Of a stretch of DNA of 64,000 bases, positions 8,995 through 16,750 are shown piece after piece (within the stretch, counting starts at the first letter, position 1; each line of letters starts with the position of its first letter). A model generated the notes under the pieces. It did not search any database, had not been told where the DNA came from, and saw only the letters and a list, made by a program, of their open reading frames with translations. Source of the stretch: JAVBPT01 sp031549455 (GTDB lineage: Bacteria > Bacillota > Clostridia > Lachnospirales > JAKSVV01). The stretch spans positions 18,649 to 82,648 of the forward strand of contig JAVBPT010000003.1 of assembly GCA_031549455.1 (NCBI GenBank), read 5' to 3'. The position numbers and the translations under genes are program-made.

Positions 8995-9540
8995 ATGCAA
9001 GAAGATTTAATTCTAGTAATACCGAATAAAGAATATGAAATGCAAGCGATTCATTTAATTGATGAAGTGGATAAGATAGACTTGGATCCCAACATTAGAT
9101 TCTCCGGATTTAATGATTTGGAAAAATATAGAACCCATTATGATGAATGGCTTATTACACTAAATAATCAATTGGACAAAGAAAAGCTACTAGAAGGATA
9201 TGTGACAGCAAACACTTTTTTTATGGTTAGAAAGGATGATAATAAAGTCATTGGGATAATAAATATTAGACATGAATTAAATGACTATTTATTGAATTAC
9301 GGAGGGCATATAGGGTATAGCATACTACCAAGTGAAAGAAAAAAAGGATATGCTTATCAACAATTGCTATTAGGGTTAGATTTTTGTAAAAACTTAAATA
9401 TAAACAAAGTTTTAGTTATTTGTGTTGACTATAATATTGGAAGTTTAAAAACTATTGAAAAAGCCGGAGGAGTACTAGAAAACAAAATTTTTAATCCTGA
9501 CAAAGGAGTTGAGGAAAGAAGGTATTGGATAAGCAACTAG
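8995..9540 (+). CDS. GNAT-family N-acetyltransferase
   Basis: 181 residues. The GNAT fold is seen in residues 65-175: a strand with Asn-Lys-Val-Ile-Gly-Ile-Ile-Asn-Ile-Arg, then His-Ile-Gly-Tyr-Ser-Ile-Leu-Pro-x-Glu-Arg-Lys-Lys-Gly-Tyr-Ala, the acetyl-CoA pyrophosphate-binding motif A, and the late Asn-x-Gly-Ser-Leu-Lys-x-Ile-Glu-Lys-Ala-Gly-Gly motif. The substrate is unknown. The start is set at 8995 because GAAAGGA (8977-8983) overlaps the earlier ATG at 8983. The peptidase E remnant follows after 44 bases. Confidence 0.9.
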   Translation: MQEDLILVIPNKEYEMQAIHLIDEVDKIDLDPNIRFSGFNDLEKYRTHYDEWLITLNNQLDKEKLLEGYVTANTFFMVRKDDNKVIGIINIRHELNDYLLNYGGHIGYSILPSERKKGYAYQQLLLGLDFCKNLNINKVLVICVDYNIGSLKTIEKAGGVLENKIFNPDKGVEERRYWISN

Positions 9541-9584
9541 GTACAGAGCTTTAGAAAAACTATAGTAGTTTGTTTGGAGGCAAT

Positions 9585-10193
9585 ATGAATATTTTATTAT
9601 CTGGTGGTGAAAATCCAGAGAAGGTAGTTGAAATTGATGCATTCTTTGCGAAGAAAGCTATTGGCAAAAAGGTGCTTTATATTCCTTTGGCAATCGACAA
9701 ATACACAAGCGAAGAATGCGAAAAATGGTTTTTTGATACCTATTCGAAATATGGTATGAATGACTTTACTACTTGCACAGATTTGGCATCTTGCAATTTA
9801 GATAACTAGGGAGCTGTTTTTATAGGTGGCGGAAATCCCTTTAAATTGCAGAAATTAGTAAATGAGTCGGGATTTAAAGAAAAACTGTTTAGTTTTGCTA
9901 ATAATAACGAATTCATATATGGTGTTTCGGCGGGGGCAATAATCCTTGGTAATGATATAAAAATAGCATCATATCCAGGGGAAAATTATGTTCATTTAAA
10001 AGAATTTGGTGATTTGAATTTAATTAATGATTACTCCATATGGTGCCATTATAAATCAGGTAGGGGGGAAGATGAAGCTGAATTTTTTGAGAAAGCCAAT
10101 CAAAAATTTTTGTTATTATATGAAGAAAGCGGAGTATATTTTGATAGAAAAACGCTTTGGCCAATCGGAACCAAATATGAGGAAATAGTCTAA
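9585..10193 (+). pseudogene. Peptidase E (S51 dipeptidase-like) with in-frame TAG
   Basis: A 203-codon frame interrupted only by TAG at 9807-9809 (codon 75). Before it, Leu-Leu-Ser-Gly-Gly opens the Rossmann-like fold. After it come the family motifs Phe-Ile-Gly-Gly-Gly-Asn-Pro-Phe-Lys-Leu and the nucleophile elbow Gly-Val-Ser-Ala-Gly-Ala (Ser near residue 115). Family S51 enzymes cleave Asp-X dipeptides or act on cyanophycin. The frame is the same on both sides, so a single base change (for example TAT or TAC to TAG) explains it. GGAGG lies four bases before the ATG. Translation could restart only at weak sites. Either a recent pseudogene or a sequence error. Confidence 0.75.
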
Positions 10194-10258
10194 GCATATT
10201 TTAGAATAATAGTACTTAAAATGGTAGCCTTTTCTTGAGACTTGTACAGAAATAACAG

Positions 10259-10285
10259 AAAGGAGGTCTGATTTCGACCTCCTTT
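10259..10285. terminator. Terminator between peptidase E remnant and chemoreceptor
   Basis: A 10-bp GC-containing stem (AAAGGAGGTC / GACCTCCTTT) with a 7-base loop sits three bases beyond the minus-strand chemoreceptor stop. A T-rich stretch follows on the minus strand; on the plus strand the stem ends in TTT only. Confidence 0.75.
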
Positions 10286-10288
10286 AAT

Positions 10289-11740
10289 CTATCTATTTGT
10301 TACAATCTTTCGGATCTCATGGATATAATTGTCTAGAAGTTCGGTCATTTCCCTCAGCTTGCTAGCAGACTCTTTGCTTTCATTCGCGATGTTTACAGTA
10401 CTATGAACGGAGCTTTCAATCTGCCCAGTGGCTTGTGTTAAATGAACCATTCCCTTTGTCTGTTCGTCGCTAGATAGAGAGATTTCATTTATAAGCTCAT
10501 GGATGGTTTGTACCTTTTCGCGGATCTCTTTAAACGATTCGGATACTTCTGTTGAGTTTTCTACACCAGACCGAGCGAGCTTGAGATTTTTTTCAATAAT
10601 ACCGGTTGTGTTTTTGGCAGCATCTGCACTTTTGCTCGCAAGGCTTCTAACCTCTTCTGCCACCACCGCAAATCCCTTGCCGGCATCGCCGGCTCTAGCG
10701 GCTTCCACCGCTGCATTGAGTGCCAAGATATTGGTCTGGAAAGCAATGTCATCAATGGTTTTAATAATTCGAGCAATATCATCGCTAGACTTTGACAATT
10801 CTTCCATAGAAGTGATTAAAGATGCCATCTTTGCAGATCCATTTTTGGAACTGTCGGTTGCCTCGCGGACAATATCCGCCGCTTTTTTTGTGTTTTCTGT
10901 ATTTTGCTCAACCATATTTGAGGCCTGATTCATGGTGGAAGACACTTCATTGATGGCAGAGGCAGAGCTTTCGCTGTTTTTGGATAAGTCATCACTACCA
11001 TGCTCCAGTCCTTCAGCTTCCTGCTTCACATTTTGCGCAAACTCAATGATCCCTCTTGTGGCTTCAAATAACCGGTTTCGGATTTGTTTATAATTAATAG
11101 AGACAAGAATAGATAGTAAAGTGAGTGTAATCACAAAGATAAAGGAACAAATGCAAATATAGGTGATCAGATCGTTTCTGATTTCATTATCAAGCACGCT
11201 TGCCTCGTAGTCAGAGCCAATAATGGCGACTGTCTGATTGTTTGAATTATAAATAGGCGCATAGGCTGTTTTAAATTTACCAGCAAAGTCTTCTACAAAC
11301 CCTTCTGTAAAGTTTGCGGTTCCGTTAAGTGCGGTTCTCATTTCAGGTGTCAATTCATATCCAGCATTTCCTCCCACCTCAGAGGTTAGATTATCATCTG
11401 CGTCAATGACAAATTCCATTGTTGTATTGCTGGTTTGCCTTAATATATACACGTCATATAGGCTCAATTTGTTTTTAATACTCTTAAAGGTGGCCAGATA
11501 GTTTTTATAGCTATCTAATGCCTCATCTCCCTTTGTATAAGCTTCTATCACATCTCCGTCGCACATCTTGGACACGGAAATGGCGGTGGCTAGGACTTTA
11601 TTCTCTGCCAGATCAATCATCTTGCGATTAATCTTATTAAAAGAATAATATCCAATGATGAAGTAAGAGATGAGCATAAAAATGGCGGTGATAAAAAGTA
11701 GGCGACTAATAAAACCCTGAACGGTATCTTTGTTTTTCAT
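10289..11740 (-). CDS. Methyl-accepting chemotaxis protein, single Cache-type sensor
   Basis: 483 residues: membrane helix 1 (about 12-33), an extracellular sensor of about 155 residues with Cache-like features (Tyr-Ala-Pro-Ile-Tyr-Asn, then Ala-Ile-Ile-Gly-Ser-Asp-Tyr), helix 2 (about 190-212), and a cytoplasmic coiled-coil signalling domain. The kinase-contact hairpin, with Gln-Thr-Asn-Ile-Leu-Ala-Leu-Asn-Ala-Ala-Val-Glu-Ala-Ala-Arg-Ala-Gly, lies at about 330-365. It signals through CheA/CheW to flagellar motors; no che gene is in the window. The hairpin is nearly identical to that of the receptor at 60531. GAGGAG precedes the ATG. The ligand is unknown. Confidence 0.95.
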   Translation of the reverse strand: MKNKDTVQGFISRLLFITAIFMLISYFIIGYYSFNKINRKMIDLAENKVLATAISVSKMCDGDVIEAYTKGDEALDSYKNYLATFKSIKNKLSLYDVYILRQTSNTTMEFVIDADDNLTSEVGGNAGYELTPEMRTALNGTANFTEGFVEDFAGKFKTAYAPIYNSNNQTVAIIGSDYEASVLDNEIRNDLITYICICSFIFVITLTLLSILVSINYKQIRNRLFEATRGIIEFAQNVKQEAEGLEHGSDDLSKNSESSASAINEVSSTMNQASNMVEQNTENTKKAADIVREATDSSKNGSAKMASLITSMEELSKSSDDIARIIKTIDDIAFQTNILALNAAVEAARAGDAGKGFAVVAEEVRSLASKSADAAKNTTGIIEKNLKLARSGVENSTEVSESFKEIREKVQTIHELINEISLSSDEQTKGMVHLTQATGQIESSVHSTVNIANESKESASKLREMTELLDNYIHEIRKIVTNR

Positions 11741-11776
11741 TTTTTCTCCTCAAATATATACATTAGGACTAGTTCT

Positions 11777-11804
11777 ATTTTAAACGCAGGAATGGTTTTG
11801 TCAA
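11777..11804 (-). promoter_or_regulatory. Sigma-A promoter of the chemoreceptor gene
   Basis: On the minus strand TTGACA (11804-11799), 16 bases, TAAAAT (11782-11777), about 37 bases before the start codon. The 305-base gap 11741-12045 holds this promoter, the rpsF promoter and the rpsF leader; nothing else is seen in it. Confidence 0.7.
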
Positions 11805-11939
11805 TACTATTTTTGTCTAATATTTGGTTTTTAAAAGCAAGCTATATCGCAAATAGATTTAGAACGGCAATATCCTATATGTTTTACAAATAAAATTCAA
11901 TATTTACGTAAATAAAGAAATATTAGTTTCAAATACTTC

Positions 11940-11968
11940 TTGCTTAAATGGCACCACTGTGGTATAAT
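11940..11968 (+). promoter_or_regulatory. Sigma-A promoter of rpsF-ssb-rpsR
   Basis: TTGCTT (11940-11945), a 17-base spacer and a perfect TATAAT (11963-11968). Transcription should start near 11975, giving a leader of about 70 bases. Confidence 0.8.
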
Positions 11969-12000
11969 CTCAGCTGTAAGTATCGAGATGATGCTTCCTT

Positions 12001-12021
12001 GCCCTTTATTTAGTAAAGGGC
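12001..12021 (+). promoter_or_regulatory. Leader hairpin before rpsF, possible S6:S18 control site
   Basis: GCCCTTTA, a 5-base loop and TAAAGGGC form a strong 8-bp hairpin in the untranslated leader, 24 bases before the rpsF ATG. rpsF leaders in many bacteria bind the S6:S18 complex. The CCG-containing bulge of that motif was not clearly seen, so the regulatory role is inference. Confidence 0.4.
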
Positions 12022-12045
12022 CATTAAGACCAAAAGGAGGAAAAC

Positions 12046-12324
12046 ATGAACAATTACGAGTTAACGGTGATTATGAAATCATTATCAGACGATGAAAGAA
12101 AAACAGAGCTTGAAAAAGTGAAAGGTTTCATAACAACCAAAGGGGGAAATGTAACCGAAGTGGTTGAAGCGGGAAAGAGAGAACTTGCTTATGAAATCAA
12201 CAAAACAAAAGACGGCTACTACTATTTCATTAAATTTGAATCAGACCCTAAAGCAATCAGCACAATTGAAACCAATTGTAAGATTACAGAAACACTCATT
12301 AGATGCATGGTCATTAGAAGATAG
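12046..12324 (+). CDS. rpsF: 30S ribosomal protein S6
   Basis: 92 residues, beginning Asn-Asn-Tyr-Glu-Leu-Thr-Val-Ile and carrying the family pattern Gly-Lys-Arg-Glu-Leu-Ala-Tyr-Glu-Ile-Asn at about 46-55. S6 sits on the 30S platform and binds S18. AAAGGAGG lies upstream. First gene of rpsF-ssb-rpsR, the standard bacterial order. Confidence 0.98.
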   Translation: MNNYELTVIMKSLSDDERKTELEKVKGFITTKGGNVTEVVEAGKRELAYEINKTKDGYYYFIKFESDPKAISTIETNCKITETLIRCMVIRR

Positions 12325-12333
12325 GAGGTCCTT

Positions 12334-12750
12334 ATGAACTATATTCATCTTTTAGGAAGGTTGGTAAAAGACCCAGAAACGAAATACTCACAAGGAACAG
12401 AGCCTGTGGCAATTACAAGGTATACGTTAGCAGTAGACAGAAAGTTTAAGAAAACCAATGAACCTAATCAAGCGGATTTCTTTAACGTGGTTGCATTTGG
12501 AAAAGCGGGAGAGTTTGCTGACAAATACTTTAAAAAGGGGCTTAGAATATGCGTAACAGGAAGAATGCAAAACAATAATTGGACAGATAAAGATGGTAAT
12601 AAAAGATATGGAATGGACGTGGTCGTAGAAAACCAAGATTTTGCGGATGGAAAAGCGGGAGCAACCGGTATGGATGTTCCAGTTCCTGAAAACCTAGATG
12701 GTTTTCATCCAGCTGATCTTTCTGGAGCGGACGACGATCTACCTTTCTAA
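12334..12750 (+). CDS. ssb: Single-stranded DNA-binding protein
   Basis: 138 residues: an OB-fold (about 1-105; Leu-Gly-Arg-Leu-Val-Lys-Asp-Pro-Glu) and a short linker ending in the acidic tip Asp-Asp-Asp-Leu-Pro-Phe, which recruits replication and repair partners. Placed between rpsF and rpsR with nine bases to rpsF. Binds ssDNA as a tetramer in replication and recombination. Confidence 0.98.
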   Translation: MNYIHLLGRLVKDPETKYSQGTEPVAITRYTLAVDRKFKKTNEPNQADFFNVVAFGKAGEFADKYFKKGLRICVTGRMQNNNWTDKDGNKRYGMDVVVENQDFADGKAGATGMDVPVPENLDGFHPADLSGADDDLPF

Positions 12751-12774
12751 AATTAAAAGAAGGAGAAATTTAAC

Positions 12775-13044
12775 ATGGCAATGAGAAGAGATAACAGAAA
12801 TTTTGATAAATCAGGTGAAGGAAACATCAGACTACAAAGAAAAAAGAAACCTTGTTCATTTTGTATTAACAATGTAAACGAACTTGATTATAAAGAAGTA
12901 GACAAAATTAGAAAATACATTTCAGATAGAGGGAAGATTCTACCAAGAAGGGTAACAGGGAACTGTGCGAAGCACCAAAGAATGGTAACAGAATCTGTAA
13001 AAAGAGCAAGAGTAATCGCTCTTGTGCCTTATGTAGCTGAGTAA
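12775..13044 (+). CDS. rpsR: 30S ribosomal protein S18, cysteine-containing form
   Basis: 89 residues. Core motif Asp-Tyr-Lys-x-Val-x-x-Ile-x-x-Tyr-Ile-Ser-x-Arg-Gly-Lys-Ile-Leu-Pro-Arg-Arg is intact. Cys-Ser-Phe-Cys near residues 24-27 and Asn-Cys-Ala-Lys-His near 63-67 form a Cys-x2-Cys plus Cys-x2-His set, typical of the zinc-binding (C+) version of S18. AAGGAGAA precedes the ATG. Confidence 0.98.
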   Translation: MAMRRDNRNFDKSGEGNIRLQRKKKPCSFCINNVNELDYKEVDKIRKYISDRGKILPRRVTGNCAKHQRMVTESVKRARVIALVPYVAE

Positions 13045-13049
13045 ATTAT

Positions 13050-13072
13050 AAACTGCCTTTTGGCAGTTTTTG
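13050..13072 (+). terminator. Terminator after rpsR
   Basis: AAACTGCC, a TTTT loop, GGCAGTTT and further T residues, beginning six bases after the stop. Confidence 0.9.
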
Positions 13073-13102
13073 ATTTTTCTTTAAAAATTTCATAAAAAGT
13101 AG

Positions 13103-13131
13103 TTGACAATTTGAATCATAATTGCTAAAGT
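13103..13131 (+). promoter_or_regulatory. Sigma-A promoter of acpP
   Basis: Perfect TTGACA (13103-13108), 17-base spacer, TAAAGT (13126-13131). Confidence 0.7.
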
Positions 13132-13180
13132 AAAAATGAAGAGAAAACAAAGTGAAAAAAATAGATTAATGGAGGAAAAA

Positions 13181-13411
13181 ATGTTAGAAAAACTAAAACA
13201 AATTCTGTCGGACCAATTGGGCGTTGAACCAGAGGAAATTCAAGAAAATAGTAATTTTATAGAAGACTTGGGCGCGGACTCACTAGACGTGTTTCAATTG
13301 CTTATGGCGTTCGAAGAACACTTTGATATCGAAATACCAGATTCAGACGCTGAAAGACTAAAGACGGTTGGAGATGCTCTAAAATACATAGAAGAGAAAA
13401 TCAATCAATAA
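13181..13411 (+). CDS. acpP: Acyl carrier protein
   Basis: 76 residues, the usual length, from the ATG behind GGAGG; the frame extends upstream to 13136 but that start has no ribosome site and adds an atypical basic extension. The phosphopantetheine site is Asp-Ser-Leu with Ser34 in Gly-Ala-Asp-Ser-Leu-Asp-Val. The protein carries growing fatty acyl chains. It has its own promoter and terminator and stands apart from plsX and rnc (49547-51287), with which acpP is often grouped. AcpS at 57853 should attach its cofactor. Confidence 0.97.
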   Translation: MLEKLKQILSDQLGVEPEEIQENSNFIEDLGADSLDVFQLLMAFEEHFDIEIPDSDAERLKTVGDALKYIEEKINQ

Positions 13412-13422
13412 TTAGAAATAAT

Positions 13423-13443
13423 AAAGCCGAAAGGCTTTTTTAT
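13423..13443 (+). terminator. Terminator after acpP
   Basis: AAAGCC, GAAA tetraloop, GGCTTT followed by T residues. Confidence 0.9.
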
Positions 13444-13499
13444 TTTATCTTTACAATCCCTTTTTGTTGTATATAATAGTCTAAAATGGAGATGGTCCA

Positions 13500-16205
13500 A
13501 TGAGAATCATGTTAATCGATGGGAACAGTATAGCCAATAGGGCTTTTTATGCCCTGCCTCCCCTTACGAACAAAAAAGGGGTTTATACCAATGCCATTGT
13601 TGGGTTCATGAACATTTTAATGAGATTTTTGGAGGGCGATAAACCAGATCACTTGGTGATTGCCTTTGATTTAAAGGCACCGACCTTTAGACATGAAGAG
13701 TTTAAAGACTACAAGGCGCAAAGAAAGGGGATGCCAGAAGAGCTAAGGTCTCAAATGCCTCTTATAAAGGAACTGGTGACCAAAATGAACATTCCCATTT
13801 TGGAGTTGGCTGGATATGAAGCGGATGATATTATTGGAACAATCGCCAAAAGATATGAGGCGCTAAAATATGATGTGGTGATTGTATCGGGGGACAAGGA
13901 CCTACTGCAAGTAGCAACCGATAAGATCAATGTAAAGATCCCCAAAACAAAAAAAGGTGCGACAGAGGTGGAAAGCTACTTTCAAAAGGATGTAGTCGAG
14001 GCGCTAGGCGTAACCCCGCTTGAATATATTGATGTCAAGGCATTGATGGGGGATGCTTCGGACAACATACCGGGCGTTCCTGGGGTAGGCGAAAAAACAG
14101 CATTTAAATTGATTTCTGAATATAAATCTCTTGAGGGACTTTACCAGAACATTGACCAGGTTTCCGGAAATAAGATCAAACAAAGCCTGATCGAAAACGA
14201 GGAGCTTGCCCAAAAGTGTCGGTTTCTCGCCACCATTAAGCTAGATGTGCCTATTGAGCTGGATGAAGAAAAATCAAGGCTACAATCCTTCTATAACGAG
14301 GAAGTGCTAAAGCTACTAACGGAGCTTGAGATGCGGTCCCTGATTGAAAAGCTAAAAAGAAATTTTGGGGAGGATGTGGAATTAAAGGATCTTAAACTTT
14401 ACGTAGACACTAAAACGGAGCAAAGCGGGATCAGCGAGGTAATAGAGGTCGAAAAAATAGAAGAATTCAAAAAACTTTTATTACAGATCCAAGACACCTT
14501 TTATTTTAAACTCTTTTTAGGAGAAGAGATAGAGAGTCTGGCCTTTGTTTCAGAGGGAAAAATTTACTTCCTCAAAATCGCCTCTATGCTGAATGACTCA
14601 GAGATCGCAATAGATCCATTCATGGATGCATTAAAGGAAATCTTTGAGAATGAAAAGATTACAAAAGTGTCGTATAATATAAAAGAAGATATCAAGCCAT
14701 TCCTCGCGAAAGAGATCGACATTGTATCATACTTTGATTTGGTCCTGGCATATTATATAGCATACTACGACTCAAAAGAATATGATATCCAGTCCATTGC
14801 GGGAGTCATACTAGGCCGAGAAATCGATATAAAGAGCATGTTTTTGCCCGCAAACAAAAAAAACAGGAATGAGATGCATCTAAATGATCTGGACAAAGAA
14901 AAACAAAGACTCTTCTTGGTAAATGCGATGAGCACATTATTGGATAGTTATGAGCCCATCAAGCAGAAGTTAGAAGTAAACAATCAGCAAATGCTATTTT
15001 ATGAGATCGAGAACCCACTCATCAAAGTTCTTGCCAAAATGGAACAAAACGGCGTGAGGATAGACGTTGAAGAATTAAAGAGATACGCAAGCACACTTTC
15101 GGCTAGATTAAAGGAGCTTGAAAAGGAAATACATGCGTATGCGGGGTATGCATTTAATATCAACTCGCCTTCCCAACTGGCCTCTGTCCTTTTTGACAAG
15201 CTAATGCTAAAGGCGGGAAAGAAAACCAAGACGGGCTACTCTACCAATATTGAGGTGCTCGAAAAATTGGTAGGAGAACATCCGATTATTGAGCTTTTGA
15301 TCGAGTATCGACAATTGCAGAAGATTAAGAGCACCTATGCGGATGGGATGATGGAATATGTAAGTTCAGATTATAAAATACACACCACGTATAACCAAAT
15401 GATTGCCTCAACGGGAAGATTAACAAGCACAGATCCGAATCTTCAAAATATTCCGATTCGGGTTGAACTTGGTAGAAAAATTAGAAAGGCTTTTATACCA
15501 GAGAGTGAGGAGTACGTATTCATCGATGCAGATTATTCACAAATTGAGCTCAGAATTCTGGCCCATCTTGCGTTTGATCAGATGTTGATTAAGGCCTATA
15601 ATGAGAATGAAGATATTCATAGACTGACAGCCTCCCAAATCTTGAATAAGCCTTATGCTGAGGTGACGAATGCGGAGAGAGGGGAAGCCAAAGCTGTGAA
15701 TTTTGGCATTATATATGGTATAAGTGCCTACGGCCTCGGAAAAGATATTAATATATCTAGGAAAAAGGCAGAAGAATATATAGACTCCTACTTTGCCAAG
15801 TATAAGACGGTAAAAGAATACTTAGAGGCACTGATTGACTTTGCTAATGAGAACGGCTACTCCAAAACCCTGTATGGAAGAAGAAGGAGCGTGGATGAAT
15901 TAAAGTCTTCTAACTTTATGCAAAGGGAGTTTGGTAAGAGAGTGGCGATGAATTCACCCATTCAAGGAACCGCAGCGGATATTATGAAAATTGCGATGAT
16001 TAAACTTGAAAATAGATTGAAAAATGACAAAATAAATGCTAAAATACTACTACAAGTACATGATGAACTTTTGATACAGGCAAAACGAGAAGAACTGGAC
16101 AAAATAAAGCAGATTGTAAAATATGAACTTGAGAATGCGGTAAAATTAAGTGTTCCGCTTACAGTCAATCTATCGAGTGGTGAAAATTGGTATGAAACAA
16201 AATAG
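13500..16205 (+). CDS. polA: DNA polymerase I, proofreading site degenerate
   Basis: 901 residues. A 5'-3' exonuclease (flap nuclease) domain covers about 1-290 (Ile-Asp-Gly-Asn-Ser, then Ala-Asp-Asp-Ile-Ile-Gly-Thr). A vestigial 3'-5' exonuclease domain follows (about 310-480). The polymerase domain has motif A Asp-Tyr-Ser-Gln-Ile-Glu-Leu-Arg near 678, motif B Arg-x-x-x-Lys-Ala-Val-Asn-Phe-Gly, and motif C Val-His-Asp-Glu-Leu. The Asp-x-Glu of exonuclease motif I is absent in the corresponding stretch (Tyr-Phe-Lys-Leu-Phe-Leu-Gly), so proofreading is probably lost, as in several Firmicute PolA proteins. It fills gaps and removes RNA primers. The start ATG lies behind GGAGATGG. Confidence 0.97.
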   Translation: MRIMLIDGNSIANRAFYALPPLTNKKGVYTNAIVGFMNILMRFLEGDKPDHLVIAFDLKAPTFRHEEFKDYKAQRKGMPEELRSQMPLIKELVTKMNIPILELAGYEADDIIGTIAKRYEALKYDVVIVSGDKDLLQVATDKINVKIPKTKKGATEVESYFQKDVVEALGVTPLEYIDVKALMGDASDNIPGVPGVGEKTAFKLISEYKSLEGLYQNIDQVSGNKIKQSLIENEELAQKCRFLATIKLDVPIELDEEKSRLQSFYNEEVLKLLTELEMRSLIEKLKRNFGEDVELKDLKLYVDTKTEQSGISEVIEVEKIEEFKKLLLQIQDTFYFKLFLGEEIESLAFVSEGKIYFLKIASMLNDSEIAIDPFMDALKEIFENEKITKVSYNIKEDIKPFLAKEIDIVSYFDLVLAYYIAYYDSKEYDIQSIAGVILGREIDIKSMFLPANKKNRNEMHLNDLDKEKQRLFLVNAMSTLLDSYEPIKQKLEVNNQQMLFYEIENPLIKVLAKMEQNGVRIDVEELKRYASTLSARLKELEKEIHAYAGYAFNINSPSQLASVLFDKLMLKAGKKTKTGYSTNIEVLEKLVGEHPIIELLIEYRQLQKIKSTYADGMMEYVSSDYKIHTTYNQMIASTGRLTSTDPNLQNIPIRVELGRKIRKAFIPESEEYVFIDADYSQIELRILAHLAFDQMLIKAYNENEDIHRLTASQILNKPYAEVTNAERGEAKAVNFGIIYGISAYGLGKDINISRKKAEEYIDSYFAKYKTVKEYLEALIDFANENGYSKTLYGRRRSVDELKSSNFMQREFGKRVAMNSPIQGTAADIMKIAMIKLENRLKNDKINAKILLQVHDELLIQAKREELDKIKQIVKYELENAVKLSVPLTVNLSSGENWYETK

Positions 16206-16212
16206 GTGAAGT

Positions 16213-16728
16213 ATGAAAAAAATAATTGTGAATATGTTTTGTATTCTAATTGCTTTGATATGTATTTTGGTGATCTGTACATATCAATTTTACCCTATTA
16301 AATATAAGGACGAAATTATAAAGTGTGCAAATAAATATGAACTGGATCCCTATCTTATATTTGCGATCATAAAGACGGAGAGCGGCTTTAATGAAAAAGC
16401 ATCATCGGTTAAAGATGCAAGAGGGCTGATGCAAATCAGACAGATTACGGTGGATTGGGCGGGGCAGGAACTAGACATTGCACATTTGAATAAAGAAGAT
16501 CATTATGATCCGGAAATCAATATTGAAATTGGCTGCTGGAACCTAAAAAAATTGTTTTCTATCTATCCAGACAATCTGGACAAAGTGCTTGCAGCTTATA
16601 ATGCGGGAATTGGAAATGTAAACAAGTGGATCGAAGAAGGGAAAATGGATGCCATCCCTTTTAAGGAAACCAAAAATTATATTACCAAAGTAAAAAGAAA
16701 TTTAAAAATTTATCAACTATTATATTAA
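16213..16728 (+). CDS. Membrane-anchored lytic transglycosylase (SLT domain)
   Basis: 171 residues. One membrane segment (about 5-25), then a compact Slt70-type goose-lysozyme fold. The catalytic glutamate is in Ile-Lys-Thr-Glu-Ser-Gly-Phe-Asn (about residues 54-61), followed by Ala-x-Gly-Leu-Met-Gln-Ile and Ala-Ala-Tyr-Asn-Ala-Gly-Ile-Gly-Asn-Val. It cleaves peptidoglycan glycan strands with formation of 1,6-anhydro-MurNAc. It starts seven bases after polA. In many clostridia coaE lies between these two genes; here there is no room for it. Confidence 0.93.
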   Translation: MKKIIVNMFCILIALICILVICTYQFYPIKYKDEIIKCANKYELDPYLIFAIIKTESGFNEKASSVKDARGLMQIRQITVDWAGQELDIAHLNKEDHYDPEINIEIGCWNLKKLFSIYPDNLDKVLAAYNAGIGNVNKWIEEGKMDAIPFKETKNYITKVKRNLKIYQLLY

Positions 16729-16750
16729 GAGATAGGAGAAAGAAAAGAAG

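Noticed and set aside
9807..9809. TAG in peptidase E as pyrrolysine
   Set aside because: TAG is used as an ordinary stop in this window and the family has no pyrrolysine; a point change is simpler.
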